A DNA stretch of 64,000 nt from Paraburkholderia tropica (GCF_914484835.1 NZ_CAJZAR010000036.1:1-64000); one strand, 5' to 3'. Counted from the stretch's first letter, positions 1 through 8,918 are shown. Notes: a model not told the origin generated them from the letters alone. Numbers and translations: made by a program.

Positions 1-369
1 CGCCGCCGCGCGGCTCGCGCCCGCGCCGTCGCCGATAAACAGCACGTCGAAGCGCGTGGCGCGCTGCGTCTCGCACGCATGCGTCCACACGTCGAGCGAC
101 GACGACGAACGGACCTGCCCGCCGTCGAGCGACAAAAAGCGCACGTCGTAGCACATCGCGCCATGCGCGCGCGCCGCCGACGTCTCGTTGGCGAAACGGA
201 ACAGATCGGAGATCACGCTCATCATCAGAAAGCTGAAGCCCTCAAAGAGCAGCACGCCGATCGTGTGGCGGCTGTCGTTCTGGCGGCGGCTTGCGTCGTC
301 GTGGATCGCTGCAGGCGTGGCGGTGGTGGTGGTCGTGGCGGTCGTTGCAATCGTGATGGCAGATGTCAT
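1..369 (-). CDS. GlxA-type AraC regulator, N-terminal part (cut by left edge)
   Basis: An open reading frame of 123 codons runs without a stop off the left end of the window. After a Thr/Ala-rich leader of about 35 residues it reads TIGVLLFEGFSFLMMSVISD, then LFRFANETS, YDVRFLSLDGG and FDVLFIGDGAG. This is the start of the DJ-1/PfpI-like (GlxA) domain shared with the regulators at 592-1638 and 2842-3927. Such proteins normally carry a C-terminal AraC helix-turn-helix, which would lie outside the window. It is transcribed divergently from the 592-1638 paralogue across 222 bp. The ATG at 369 is the only Met before the domain, so the start is fairly secure. The effector is unknown. Confidence 0.75.
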   Translation of the reverse strand, partial: MTSAITIATTATTTTTATPAAIHDDASRRQNDSRHTIGVLLFEGFSFLMMSVISDLFRFANETSAARAHGAMCYDVRFLSLDGGQVRSSSSLDVWTHACETQRATRFDVLFIGDGAGASRAAA

Positions 370-591
370 TGGCGTCGGCTTGCCCGGTTATACCGGCGCG
401 GATGTCGCCAGCAGCGCCGCATCATAGGCGCGCCACTTTTTTCGCCATCGGCCCTGACCGATTCCAACAGCAGCTCGGCGGAATTCATCCCACCCGGCGC
501 CGCTCGCGCTCGCAGCGCCCTTGTGCGCGAATCCGCCCAGGATGGGTCGCAATCAGCCACGCCCGCGCCCTTTCGATACGCGCTGACTAAG

Positions 592-1638
592 ATGCACCGA
601 CAAGTGCCGCTCAGGCACGCAAACCAACATCACGCGGGGATGGCGGCAATGGCGGGTGCGCGGCTGCAACAACTTCCGCCCGATGCAACGCTCGGGGCGA
701 ATGCCGGGCGTCATCGCGCGAAAAAAATCGGCGTCGTGGTCTGCGACGGCTTTGCGCTGCTGCCGGTCGGCGCCGTCGTGGAGATTCTGCATCTCGCGAA
801 TCGGGTCCATGCGGGCACGTCGACCGACGGCTCGCCCTACGATGTGCGCCTGCTCTCGGCGAGCGGCGGCGTCGTGCGCAGCGCGTCGTCGATCGGGCTA
901 CAGACGGCGCGCGCGGAGCCGCCGTCTCACGCCGATGCCTTTCATGCCGTGTTCGTCGCGACCGGCGATCCTGTGGGCAACCACGCCGACGCCACGCACG
1001 AACCGCCCCACGCGGCGCTGAGCCGTTTCGTCGGCTTCGCCGCCAAGGTCTTCGCCATCGCCGACGGCGAGTCGCACGACGACACGGCGCGTCCCGCGTG
1101 GCTGAGCGCGCACGTGGCCCGCACGCTGGCCGAACACGACGGACTCGAACGCACGGGACACGCGACGAGCCCGGTCGAACTCGCGCTCGCGCTGGTCGAA
1201 TCCGATCTCGGCGCGGCGGTGGCGCAGGACATCGGCCGCCGCGCGAGCCAGCCGCTGCGCTGGCACTTCTGCTCGCTCGCGGGCAAGCGCTCCGTGGCCG
1301 CGCTCAGTCAGCAGATCCAGCGCGCGGCGCACTGGCTCGAAACGAATGCCACGCGCGCCATCAGCACGGACGACGCAGCGAAATTCGCCTCGATGAGCAA
1401 CCGCAATTTCCAGCGCCGTTTCAAGGCGGAAACCGGCGTGACGCCCTCTGAGTATTTGCAGCAGACCCGCATCGAACTCTGCTGCAAGATGCTCGCCGAC
1501 ACGCGGCTGCCCGTGGACAAGATCGCGCGCCGCTGCGGTTTGCGCGGCGGCGCGCAGTTGTCCAAACTACTGCGCCGCCGTTTGAATACCACGCCCACCG
1601 ATTACCGCGCGCAAATGCAGGCTTCGCTCAAGCGTTAG
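592..1638 (+). CDS. GlxA-family AraC-type transcriptional regulator
   Basis: Predicted 348-residue DNA-binding regulator. Residues about 44-200 form a DJ-1/PfpI-like ligand domain beginning KKIGVVVCDGF. Residues about 240-340 form a double helix-turn-helix of the AraC family (NRNFQRRFKAETGVTPSEYL, then KIARRCGLRGGAQLSKLLRR). In the GlxA family the N-terminal domain is a sensor and not a peptidase. Starts at 592, 640 and 649 are possible. 592 is the outermost one compatible with the domain, but none has a strong Shine-Dalgarno. Sequence reading back to 79 in the same frame looks non-coding. It is a paralogue of the genes at 1-369 and 2842-3927; target genes are unknown. Confidence 0.85.
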   Translation: MHRQVPLRHANQHHAGMAAMAGARLQQLPPDATLGANAGRHRAKKIGVVVCDGFALLPVGAVVEILHLANRVHAGTSTDGSPYDVRLLSASGGVVRSASSIGLQTARAEPPSHADAFHAVFVATGDPVGNHADATHEPPHAALSRFVGFAAKVFAIADGESHDDTARPAWLSAHVARTLAEHDGLERTGHATSPVELALALVESDLGAAVAQDIGRRASQPLRWHFCSLAGKRSVAALSQQIQRAAHWLETNATRAISTDDAAKFASMSNRNFQRRFKAETGVTPSEYLQQTRIELCCKMLADTRLPVDKIARRCGLRGGAQLSKLLRRRLNTTPTDYRAQMQASLKR

Positions 1639-1802
1639 CCGCGCGTGAATAAATTGTCGTGATCGGCCAAACCGGGTGCGATTTGGCCAATCGGGCGCGG
1701 ACGTTAGCGGGCATTGCTACATTGACTCGCGATCGCTGCCCATCGCGATGGGCGATTGACCACCTGGACTGCGCATTCGCGCGCCTTCTCTGCGTTGAGC
1801 CT

Positions 1803-2153
1803 ATGCCGGAACGTGAACCTGTCATGCGCGCGTCCATCGTCGATTCGCGATTACCTGAAGCGCGCGAAACGCAACAATCGCGCGAATCGCACGCATCGCG
1901 CGAAACGCTGATCGACGATCTCGAACGCTGCTGCGCGCGTCTGTTCGAGCGCTGGTGCGAAAGCCGCCGTGTCGTGCCGCTCGCCTATCTGATGCACGCG
2001 TGGCCGCTTGCCGATGCCAGCATGCATCCCGCGAAGCGCCTGGCGGGCGCGTTGCGCGACCTGCTGCACTTTCACGCCGACGCGCTCGATTCGAGCGACC
2101 GCCGCCTGATTCGCTATGCACTTGCGGCAGCCGAAATGGCGACGCTGCTGTAA
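1803..2153 (+). CDS. Small hypothetical protein
   Basis: About 116 residues, not recognised. The N-terminal third is polar, with repeated Arg-Glu-Ser stretches. The C-terminal part (LFERWCESRRVVPLAYLMHA, then LAGALRDLLHFHADALDSSD) looks like a compact helical domain and has codon use like its neighbours. No transmembrane segment or signal peptide is seen. A start at 1824 is also possible. It lies 164 bp after the GlxA-type regulator and on the same strand, so the two may be co-transcribed. Function unknown. Confidence 0.55.
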   Translation: MPEREPVMRASIVDSRLPEARETQQSRESHASRETLIDDLERCCARLFERWCESRRVVPLAYLMHAWPLADASMHPAKRLAGALRDLLHFHADALDSSDRRLIRYALAAAEMATLL

Positions 2154-2178
2154 CACACGCCGGCAGTGGGGATGAACC

Positions 2179-2260
2179 GGACACCGCGTGTCCAGAACGA
2201 TCGCGTTTTCACCGAACGCGTGATTGTTCATTTGCGTGCGAAACCGGACACGCGTTGTCC
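2179..2260. promoter_or_regulatory. Pair of GGACA-N5-TGTCC palindromes
   Basis: Two 15-bp palindromes lie 67 bp apart. GGACACCGCGTGTCC (2179-2193) is perfect, and GGACACGCGTTGTCC (2246-2260) has perfect 5-bp outer arms. Both are preceded by AACC. A further TGTCC half-site is at 2277-2281. They sit just before the gene starting at 2312 and are candidate operators for a dimeric regulator, possibly one of the neighbouring GlxA proteins (inference). Confidence 0.45.
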
Positions 2261-2311
2261 AAATTGCGCCGCAAACTGTCCACTCCAAGGCAATGGGGAG
2301 TTTCCAACACC

Positions 2312-2845
2312 ATGATGAAGCCCAGTCACACGGGCGGACGCCGCGCGAATCAGCGTGAGGCCGCGCGGCCCGATCCCGCGCGCCCGATTGCGCATTCGCC
2401 GCTGCACATCGCCATCCGGTTGTGGGGCTACGACAGCGCACTCGCGCAAACGTGGCTCGAATCGCTGCCCACGCTCAACGGCCTGCTCACGTGGTCGATC
2501 GCGCTCGCACCGGACAGTCCCGGCGCGCAGATGGTCGTGCACATGATCAAACCCTCGCGGATGCCCGGCGCGACGTTTTGCTGGAACTGCATGGGCGCCA
2601 ATCGCGCGATCGCGCGCATGGACCCGGCCGACGGCCTCGCGATCGCGCTGTTCGCCGGTCACGCGCAGACCTTGCCGAGCGGACGCGACGGTTTGTGGAT
2701 GACGTCCGGCGCGCTGCCGCCGCGCGCCGCGCTGTTCCGGCTCGCGCATCTGATCGGCGCAGCCGCGATGCCGACGTCGACGGGCGCCTTTGCGCTGCGC
2801 TATCACGTGCTCGAAATGATCGGCGGCGAAATCGACGCTGCATGA
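2312..2845 (+). CDS. Hypothetical protein upstream of a GlxA-type regulator
   Basis: 177 residues, not recognised. A basic N-terminus of about 25 residues precedes a folded-looking domain (HIAIRLWGYDSALAQTWLES, WSIALAPDSPG, MVVHMIKPSRMPGATFCWNC). Two cysteines sit in the CWNC motif near residue 90. There is no signal peptide. Tandem ATGs at 2312 and 2315 are both possible starts; GGGGAG lies about 14 bp upstream. Its stop overlaps the start of the downstream GlxA-type regulator by 4 bp (ATGA), so the two are translationally coupled and probably act together. Confidence 0.6.
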   Translation: MMKPSHTGGRRANQREAARPDPARPIAHSPLHIAIRLWGYDSALAQTWLESLPTLNGLLTWSIALAPDSPGAQMVVHMIKPSRMPGATFCWNCMGANRAIARMDPADGLAIALFAGHAQTLPSGRDGLWMTSGALPPRAALFRLAHLIGAAAMPTSTGAFALRYHVLEMIGGEIDAA

Positions 2846-3927
2846 GCCCGCTTTCGCCTCGCCTCACTCTTTCGGAAAGTCAGAACGTGTCTTGTCCCGC
2901 GCATCAGTTCGCCACGCCGGATGCCCTTCATCGAACACCGATCGGCATCGTGCTGTTCAACGGCTTCGCGCTGTCCGAGCTTTCGAGACTCGTCGATGCG
3001 CTCCAGCCCGCCGACGCGGAGACCGATGCCGCCGAGGCCGCCGATACCGACCTCACGCCGCGCGACATCGTGCTGTTCTCGGCGGCGGGCGGACGGATCG
3101 CGAGCGCGACGTCGGTGTTCGTCTGGACCGAACGTATCGACGCCACACGATCGAAAAGCGCTTACCGCGCGTTCTTCATCATGAGCGGAACGGGGCTTCA
3201 GCGCGCGCTCAAGGATACGCGGCTCGTCACGTGGTTCCAGCGCGCGCAGTCGCGCGGCGAACGGCTTGTCGCCACTGCGAAAACGCTTGAGCAATTGTGC
3301 GCGGCGGGCGTTATCGAGCGCTCGTCCGCTGAATCGGTCGCCGACGCCGCGGGTCATACGTGGGTTGATTCGCGAGATCTGGCCGACGCCGCGCGTGCGC
3401 TGATCGACGAAGAATGCGGCGCGACCTCGCCGACCCTCGCCGATAGTTCGGATACCTACGCAGATAAAGCACGCCCCTCGCCGCCCGATCTTCCCGCACT
3501 CGCCTCCATCGCGAACGACAAGATCACCGCCGCCATCCGCTGGCTCGAAGCGCATTTCGACAAGCCGATGAGCATTCGCGACGCCGCCCAGGCCGCCGCG
3601 ATGAGCGAGCGTAATTTCCTGCGCCGCTTCAAGGCCGCGACGAATCTCACGCCTTCGGAATACGTGCTGAATCTGCGCATCGAGGCGATTTGCCGACTAC
3701 TGGCGGAAACCGATTTGCCCGTCGAAAAGATCGCGCGCCGCTGCGGTATCGCCAACGGCGCGGGCCTGTCCAAACTGTTCCGCCAACATTTTCAACTCAC
3801 GCCGACCGAGTATCGCCGCCAGTTTGCCGTCACGCGCGACGCCGGTGAGTTCGGCGATGCGTCTGCGCCGCGCGCGCAAAGCGCGACGCCCGCACGCCAT
3901 CGCCGCTCCGGTCATCTCGCCTTGTAA
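2842..3927 (+). CDS. GlxA-family AraC-type transcriptional regulator
   Basis: 361-residue regulator with a DJ-1/PfpI-like domain starting near residue 32 (TPIGIVLFNGFALSELSRLV) and a C-terminal AraC double helix-turn-helix (MSERNFLRRFKAATNLTPSE, then KIARRCGIANGAGLSKLFRQ). The C-terminal domain is close in sequence to that of the 592-1638 gene, so the two arose by duplication. The first domain has diverged and carries a long acidic insert (DAETDAAEAADTD). The start overlaps the preceding stop by 4 bp. A polar tail of about 30 residues follows the HTH. The ligand is unknown. Confidence 0.87.
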   Translation: MSPLSPRLTLSESQNVSCPAHQFATPDALHRTPIGIVLFNGFALSELSRLVDALQPADAETDAAEAADTDLTPRDIVLFSAAGGRIASATSVFVWTERIDATRSKSAYRAFFIMSGTGLQRALKDTRLVTWFQRAQSRGERLVATAKTLEQLCAAGVIERSSAESVADAAGHTWVDSRDLADAARALIDEECGATSPTLADSSDTYADKARPSPPDLPALASIANDKITAAIRWLEAHFDKPMSIRDAAQAAAMSERNFLRRFKAATNLTPSEYVLNLRIEAICRLLAETDLPVEKIARRCGIANGAGLSKLFRQHFQLTPTEYRRQFAVTRDAGEFGDASAPRAQSATPARHRRSGHLAL

Positions 3928-3954
3928 ATCCGCAGAGTCCGCGGAACGAAAACT

Positions 3955-4686
3955 TCAGCGTCCCTGAAACAGATCGACGTTAGCGTCGTAAGCGGCTTGC
4001 TGGCGCACGAACGCGTCGTCGAGATGATCGCGCAGCGCACGCTCGGCCGCGTCGGGATCGTGGCGTTCGAGCGCTTCGAGAATCGCCTGATGCTGCTTGA
4101 GCGTGACGTCGGCGACCACGGGATCGCGCACGGTCACGTGGCGCACGCGGTCGATCGGCGCACGCGCGAATTCCACCAGCTGCTGCACGCGCGGCAGCCG
4201 CGCGGCCGCGCAGACGGTCGCGTGAAACGCGTTGTCGCAACTGATCGCGGCCACCGCGTTGTCGCGCGCGATCGCGCGCCGGTGCGCCTCCTGAATATCG
4301 TGCAGCTGTTCAAGCTCGCGCGTCGTGATGATCTCGGCCGCGCGGCGGATGCTCGCCGTCTCCAGCACCTTGCGGATCAGCGCGCTCTCCGCGAACTGCT
4401 CGCGCTTCACGGGCGCGACGAAGGTGCCCGACTGCGCCGCGATGCGCACCAGTTCCTCGCGCGACAGTTGCAGCAGTGCCTCGCGCACGGGCGTGCGCGA
4501 GATGCCGAGCGCGTCGGCCAGCGCGCGCTCGAAGATCACATCGTCGGGTTGCAGCGTCATCGTCACGATGGCGTCGCGCAGCAACTGGTAAAGCTGCGTG
4601 GAGAGCGCGTTCGCGCGGTCCAGCTGAAAGTCGGCCTGAAGCAGCCGGGCGACGAACGCCTCGGGTTCGTTGCGGTTTTCTGTCAT
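3955..4686 (-). CDS. GntR/FadR-family transcriptional regulator of the sugar-acid locus
   Basis: 243 residues. Residues about 25-95 form a winged helix-turn-helix of the GntR type (ALADALGISRTPVREALLQL, then SGTFVAP). Residues about 105-230 form an FCD ligand-binding domain (FHATVCAAARLP, LKQHQAILEALERHDPDAAE). FCD proteins usually bind sugar acids or carboxylates, often with a metal. It is divergent from the MFS transporter and dehydratase genes. A 13-bp box shared with two other promoters lies 52 bp upstream of its start, so it is probably autoregulated and the local repressor. Confidence 0.9.
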   Translation of the reverse strand: MTENRNEPEAFVARLLQADFQLDRANALSTQLYQLLRDAIVTMTLQPDDVIFERALADALGISRTPVREALLQLSREELVRIAAQSGTFVAPVKREQFAESALIRKVLETASIRRAAEIITTRELEQLHDIQEAHRRAIARDNAVAAISCDNAFHATVCAAARLPRVQQLVEFARAPIDRVRHVTVRDPVVADVTLKQHQAILEALERHDPDAAERALRDHLDDAFVRQQAAYDANVDLFQGR

Positions 4687-4737
4687 ATCTCGGATGGGTT
4701 GCTGAGCGTTCCGCCACGCGGGCCGGAACCATGCCGT

Positions 4738-4750
4738 CAGTATATTAGTG
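4738..4750 (-). promoter_or_regulatory. Predicted GntR box upstream of the regulator gene
   Basis: CAGTATATTAGTG on the plus strand, so CACTAATATACTG on the gene's strand. It matches the boxes at 4852-4864 and 14621-14633 at nearly every position and lies 52 bp upstream of the GntR start codon. The AT-rich palindromic core stands out in GC-rich DNA. Assignment to this GntR protein is inference. Confidence 0.6.
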
Positions 4751-4851
4751 TCCCAATTCTTTAGGCCCCGCCGGACGGGCGCTCCAGGGATTTCCCTCGG
4801 TCGCGCCCGCTTTCGTTGTGATCGCGGCCAGGTTCTTCTATCATCGAAGAA

Positions 4852-4864
4852 CTAATATATTAAT
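4852..4864 (+). promoter_or_regulatory. Predicted GntR box upstream of the MFS gene
   Basis: CTAATATATTAAT lies 68 bp before the MFS transporter start and is near-palindromic. It is followed by a CACTAGTG palindrome at 4866-4873. Together with the copies at 4738 and 14621 it defines a CTAATATAYTRAT-like consensus. Confidence 0.65.
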
Positions 4865-4931
4865 TCACTAGTGCACTGAGCGCGGCCTCGATCGAGCGTC
4901 GATGCCGCGCCGATCCCCACAGGAGACATCC

Positions 4932-6251
4932 ATGCAACTGGAAGACACCGCCACGGCCCGGGCAGACGCGCGCGCCGACAGCCGCGCCGCCGCGCCCACC
5001 GCCGTCCGCTGGCGCATTTTCTGGATCTTGCTGCTGCTCTCGTCGATCAACTACATCGACCGCGCGTCGCTCTCCGTGGCGCTGCCGCTCATCTCGACCG
5101 AATTCAATCTCACGCCCGCGCTCGAAGGCGTGCTGCTGAGCGCGTTCTTCTGGACCTATGCGCTGATGCAGATCCCGAGCGGCCTGCTGGTCGACCGCTT
5201 CAAGGCGCGCAATCTCGTCGGCATGGCGACGGTCGCGTGGGGCGCGTGCCAGGCCTTCGCCGCCGGCTGCTTCCACTGGATTCCGCTGCTGCTCACGCGC
5301 CTCGGCCTCGGCGTGGCGGAATCGCCGATCATGCCCGCGGGCGCCAAGCTCGCCGGTTCGTGGCTCACGCCTTCGGAGCGCGGCCGCGGCGCGGCGCTGC
5401 TCGACGGCGGCGCGCCGCTCGGCTCGGCCTTCGGCGCGATCATCATCACCGGGCTGATCGCGTGGCTCGGCTCGTGGCGGCTCGCCTTCGTGGTGGCGGG
5501 CGTCGGCACCGTGGTCGTCGGCGTGATCGCGTGGTGGTACATCCGCAATCATCCGTCCGAACATCCGGGCGTGAACGCCGCGGAACTCGCGCACGTCGAA
5601 GGCGCGCGCCGGCAACGCAGCGCCCGCGCGCCGCGCGAGCGCCTGCCGCTGCGCGCCGTGCTCGCCGACCGCTCGGTGCTCTGCATGTTCGCGAGCTGGG
5701 CCTGCTACAACAGCGTGTTCTACGGCCTGATGACGTGGATGCCCAGCTATCTGCACAAGGCGCACGGCTTCGACCTCAAGCAGATGGGCGGCGCGACCTT
5801 CGTGATCTTCCTGTGCGGCTTCATCGGCGAACTGTTCGGCGGCTGGCTGGCCGATACGTGGCGCGCGAAGGGCGGCGAGCCGAACCGCGTGATGAAGTCG
5901 ATGTTCGGCTTCGCGGGCCTCGCCTCCGCCGCCGCGATTCTCGCCGTGAGCTACGCCACCGGCCTCGTCAGCGTGGTCGTGCTGCTCTCCATCGCGCTGT
6001 TCTTCATCCGCTGGTGCGGCATGTTCTGGGGCGTGCCCGCCACGCTCGGCGGCCAGTCGCGCGCCGGCCTGCTCGCGGGCGCGATGAACTTCTCCGGCAA
6101 CATCGTCGGCGTGATCGTGCCGATCCTGATCGGCGTCATCGTGCAAACGACCGGCACCTATTTCCTCGCGCTGATGTTCTTCGTCGCCGCTGCGTTCGGC
6201 CTCGCCGTCTGCGCGAGTCTCATCGACTATCGCGACCGCGGCCTCGACTGA
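4932..6251 (+). CDS. MFS transporter, anion:cation symporter type (sugar acid uptake)
   Basis: 439-residue inner-membrane transporter with about 12 hydrophobic segments. The signature INYIDRASLSVALPLI in the first helix is typical of ACS-family carriers for galactonate, glucarate or tartrate-like acids. The motif after helix 2 (PSGLLVDRFKARNLVG) matches the MFS loop 2-3 signature. The start at 4932 has AGGAG 7 bp upstream; the in-frame codon at 4902 lacks a site. It heads a co-directional set with the UxaA-type dehydratase and the keto-deoxy acid dehydratase, suggesting it imports their substrate. The exact sugar acid is not known. Confidence 0.9.
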   Translation: MQLEDTATARADARADSRAAAPTAVRWRIFWILLLLSSINYIDRASLSVALPLISTEFNLTPALEGVLLSAFFWTYALMQIPSGLLVDRFKARNLVGMATVAWGACQAFAAGCFHWIPLLLTRLGLGVAESPIMPAGAKLAGSWLTPSERGRGAALLDGGAPLGSAFGAIIITGLIAWLGSWRLAFVVAGVGTVVVGVIAWWYIRNHPSEHPGVNAAELAHVEGARRQRSARAPRERLPLRAVLADRSVLCMFASWACYNSVFYGLMTWMPSYLHKAHGFDLKQMGGATFVIFLCGFIGELFGGWLADTWRAKGGEPNRVMKSMFGFAGLASAAAILAVSYATGLVSVVVLLSIALFFIRWCGMFWGVPATLGGQSRAGLLAGAMNFSGNIVGVIVPILIGVIVQTTGTYFLALMFFVAAAFGLAVCASLIDYRDRGLD

Positions 6252-6294
6252 GCACGCGGCGCCGCTTATTTCGCGTCCTAATTCACTTGCGATC

Positions 6295-7881
6295 ATGTCC
6301 ACACTCACTTCCGCCATGCCGCACACGCCATCGTCCCAACCCGCGCCCGCGTCCGCGCGCGTGATCCGCCTGCATCCCGCCGACGATGTCGTCGTCGCGC
6401 TCGAACAGCTGATCGGCGGCATGCCCGTCGAAGGCGACGGCGTGCGCGTCAGCGGCCTGATTCCGCCGGGCCACAAGGTCGCCACGCGCGCGATCGCGGC
6501 GGGCGCGCCCGTGCATCGTTACGGTCAGATCATCGGCTTCGCGCGTCAGGCGATCGCGCCCGGCGATCATGTGCATACGCACAATCTCGACATGGGCGAG
6601 TTCGCGCGCGACTACGCGTTCAGCGAAGGCGCACGCGCCACCGAGTTCGTGGCCGACAGCGAACGCGCGAGCTTCGACGGCATCGTGCGCGCAGACGGCC
6701 GCGTCGCCACGCGCAATTACATCGGCATCCTGACTTCCGTGAATTGCTCGGCGACGGTCGCGCGCGCCATCGCCGATCACTTCCGCCGCGACATTCATCC
6801 CGAAGCGCTCGCCGCGTTCCCGAACGTCGACGGCGTGGTCGCCCTCACGCACGGCGTGGGCTGCGCGGTGGACACCGAAGGCGAAGCGCTCGCGCTGCTG
6901 CAACGCACGCTGGGCGGCTACATGTGCCACCCGAATTTCGCGAGCGTGCTGGTGATCGGACTCGGCTGCGAGACCAACCAGATTCCGCGCCTGCTCGAAA
7001 CGCAGGGCCTCAAGGAACACGCGGGCTTGCGCACCTTCACGATTCAGGACAGCGGCGGCACGGCCAAAACCATCGCCAAGGGCATCGAGATCGTCAAGGC
7101 AATGCTGGGCGCGGCGAATGACGTGCGGCGCGAGCGCGTGAGCGCGAGCCATCTGACCGTGGGCCTGCAATGCGGCGGCTCGGACGGCTATTCGGGCATC
7201 ACCGCGAACCCGGTGCTCGGCGCGGCCGTCGACCGGCTCGTGCGCCACGGCGGCACCGCGATCCTCTCCGAAACGCCCGAGATTTACGGCGCGGAACATC
7301 TGCTCACGCGCCGCGCGGTGACGCGCGAAGTCGGCGACAAGCTGGTCGCGCGCATCCGCTGGTGGGAAGACTATTGCGCGCGCCATAACGCGTCGATGAA
7401 CAACAATCCCTCGGCAGGCAACAAGGCGGGCGGCCTCACCACCGTGCTCGAAAAATCGCTCGGCGGCATCGCCAAGGCGGGCAGCACGAATCTCGTCGAT
7501 GTCTACGAATACGCGCAGCCGGTGCTCGCGAAAGGCCTCGTGTTCATGGACACGCCCGGCTACGACCCGATCTCGGCGACGGGCCAGGTCGCGGGCGGCG
7601 CGAACCTGATCTGCTTCACGACGGGGCGCGGCTCGGCCTATGGCTGCGCGCCCTCGCCTTCGCTGAAGCTCGCCACGAATAGCGCGCTCTGGAAGCGCCA
7701 GTCGGACGACATCGACCTGAATTGCGGCGGCGTAGTGGACGGCAACGACGACATCGACGCGCTCGGCGAAGCGCTGTTCCGCATGATGCTCGATACGGCC
7801 TCGGGCACGCGCACGCGCAGCGAACTGCATGGTTACGGGCAAAACGAGTTCGTGCCCTGGCAGATCGGCGCGATCACCTGA
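6295..7881 (+). CDS. UxaA/GarD-family sugar-acid dehydratase
   Basis: 528 residues, the length of full-size altronate and galactarate dehydratases. An N-terminal SAF-like domain (residues about 22-110, with GHKVATRAI and GDHVHTHNLDMGEF) precedes the catalytic domain. That domain begins with RNYIGILTSVNCSATVARAI and contains VVALTHGVGCAVD, VIGLGCETNQIP, GLQCGGSDGYSGITANP, EIYGAEHLLTRRA and a CAPSPSLKLATNS stretch near the C-terminus. These are iron-dependent dehydratases of aldonic or aldaric acids. It lies between the MFS transporter and the L-KDA dehydratase-like gene. Galactarate is the classic substrate of the closest-looking members, but the neighbours also fit a C5 or other C6 acid, so substrate is left open. 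Confidence 0.88.
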   Translation: MSTLTSAMPHTPSSQPAPASARVIRLHPADDVVVALEQLIGGMPVEGDGVRVSGLIPPGHKVATRAIAAGAPVHRYGQIIGFARQAIAPGDHVHTHNLDMGEFARDYAFSEGARATEFVADSERASFDGIVRADGRVATRNYIGILTSVNCSATVARAIADHFRRDIHPEALAAFPNVDGVVALTHGVGCAVDTEGEALALLQRTLGGYMCHPNFASVLVIGLGCETNQIPRLLETQGLKEHAGLRTFTIQDSGGTAKTIAKGIEIVKAMLGAANDVRRERVSASHLTVGLQCGGSDGYSGITANPVLGAAVDRLVRHGGTAILSETPEIYGAEHLLTRRAVTREVGDKLVARIRWWEDYCARHNASMNNNPSAGNKAGGLTTVLEKSLGGIAKAGSTNLVDVYEYAQPVLAKGLVFMDTPGYDPISATGQVAGGANLICFTTGRGSAYGCAPSPSLKLATNSALWKRQSDDIDLNCGGVVDGNDDIDALGEALFRMMLDTASGTRTRSELHGYGQNEFVPWQIGAIT

Positions 7882-7928
7882 AGCGCGTTATCGCACACTC
7901 CATAGGTATGCCTAACTAATATTCGACC

Positions 7929-8864
7929 ATGACACAAGCTCAAGCCTCTGCTACGCCCTATCGCGGCGTCTTCCCGGTCATGCCGACCATCTTCACCGAG
8001 AGCGGCGACCTCGACCTCGACGGCCAGCGCCGCTGCACCGACTTCATGATCGACGCGGGCTCGAACGGCCTGTGCATTCTCGCGAACTTCTCCGAGCAGT
8101 TTTCGCTGACCGACGCCGAACGCGAAACCGTCATGCGCTGCGTGCTCGAACACGTCGCGGGCCGCGTGCCGGTGATCGTCACGACTTCGCATTTCAGCGC
8201 GCGCGTGTGCGCCGAACGCAGCCGCGCGGCGCAGGACGCAGGCGCCGCGATGGTGATGGTGATGCCGCCGTATCACGGCGCGACGCTGCGCGCGAACGAG
8301 GCCGCGATTTACGGCTTCTTCCGCGCGGTCTCGGACGCCGTGACGATTCCCGTGATGATCCAGGACGCGCCGATGAGCGGCACCATGCTCTCCGTGCCCT
8401 TTCTCGCGCGCCTCGCGCACGAACTGGAGCACGTGAGCTACTTCAAGATCGAAGTGCCGCAAGCGGCAGCGAAATTGCGCGAGCTGATCCGCGTGGGCGG
8501 CGACGCGATCGTCGGACCGTGGGACGGCGAGGAAGCGATCACGCTGATCGCCGATCTCGAAGCGGGCGCGACCGGCGCGATGACGGGCGGCGGCTACCCG
8601 GACGGCATCCGCCAGATCATGGACGCATGGGCTGCCGGGCAGGTCGAGGCCGCCGAGGACGCGTATCAGCGCTGGCTGCCGCTCATCAATCACGAGAACC
8701 GGCAAGGCGGCATCGCCACCGCGAAGGTGTTGATGAAGGCCGGCGGCGTGATCGCCTCGGACGCCGTGCGCGCGCCGCTGCCGGGCGTGGCCGAGGCCAC
8801 GCGCGCGAGCCTGCTGCGCGTCGCGAAGCGGCTCGATCCGCTGGTGCTGCGCTGGGCCAAATAA
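7929..8864 (+). CDS. DHDPS-family dehydratase, L-2-keto-3-deoxyarabonate dehydratase-like
   Basis: 311-residue TIM-barrel enzyme of the dihydrodipicolinate synthase / N-acetylneuraminate lyase family. It opens with YRGVFPVMPTIFTESGDLDL. The Schiff-base lysine is probably the K in SYFKIEVPQAA (near residue 173). The general sequence (GLCILANFSEQFSLTDAER, PWDGEEAITLIADLEAGATG, LPLINHENRQGG) resembles, from memory, L-2-keto-3-deoxyarabonate dehydratase of Azospirillum. That enzyme converts the keto-deoxy acid to 2-oxoglutarate semialdehyde. It is the last gene of the plus-strand set and ends at a strong bidirectional terminator. A 5-dehydro-4-deoxyglucarate dehydratase is less likely by sequence. 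Confidence 0.82.
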   Translation: MTQAQASATPYRGVFPVMPTIFTESGDLDLDGQRRCTDFMIDAGSNGLCILANFSEQFSLTDAERETVMRCVLEHVAGRVPVIVTTSHFSARVCAERSRAAQDAGAAMVMVMPPYHGATLRANEAAIYGFFRAVSDAVTIPVMIQDAPMSGTMLSVPFLARLAHELEHVSYFKIEVPQAAAKLRELIRVGGDAIVGPWDGEEAITLIADLEAGATGAMTGGGYPDGIRQIMDAWAAGQVEAAEDAYQRWLPLINHENRQGGIATAKVLMKAGGVIASDAVRAPLPGVAEATRASLLRVAKRLDPLVLRWAK

Positions 8865-8881
8865 GCCCGGATCGATCCAAC

Positions 8882-8918
8882 AAAAAAGGCGCCGCGTCTT
8901 TCAACGCGGCGCCTTTTT
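8882..8918. terminator. Bidirectional Rho-independent terminator
   Basis: A perfect 9-bp stem GGCGCCGCG / CGCGGCGCC (8888-8896 with 8905-8913) and an 8-nt loop are flanked by A6 on the left and T5 on the right. It works on paper for both strands and separates the convergent dehydratase and ABC-transporter operons. Confidence 0.93.

Noticed and set aside
7915..7923. ACTAATATT before the L-KDA dehydratase-like gene as a fourth GntR box
   Set aside because: Only one half resembles the consensus and it overlaps the ribosome-site region; too weak.
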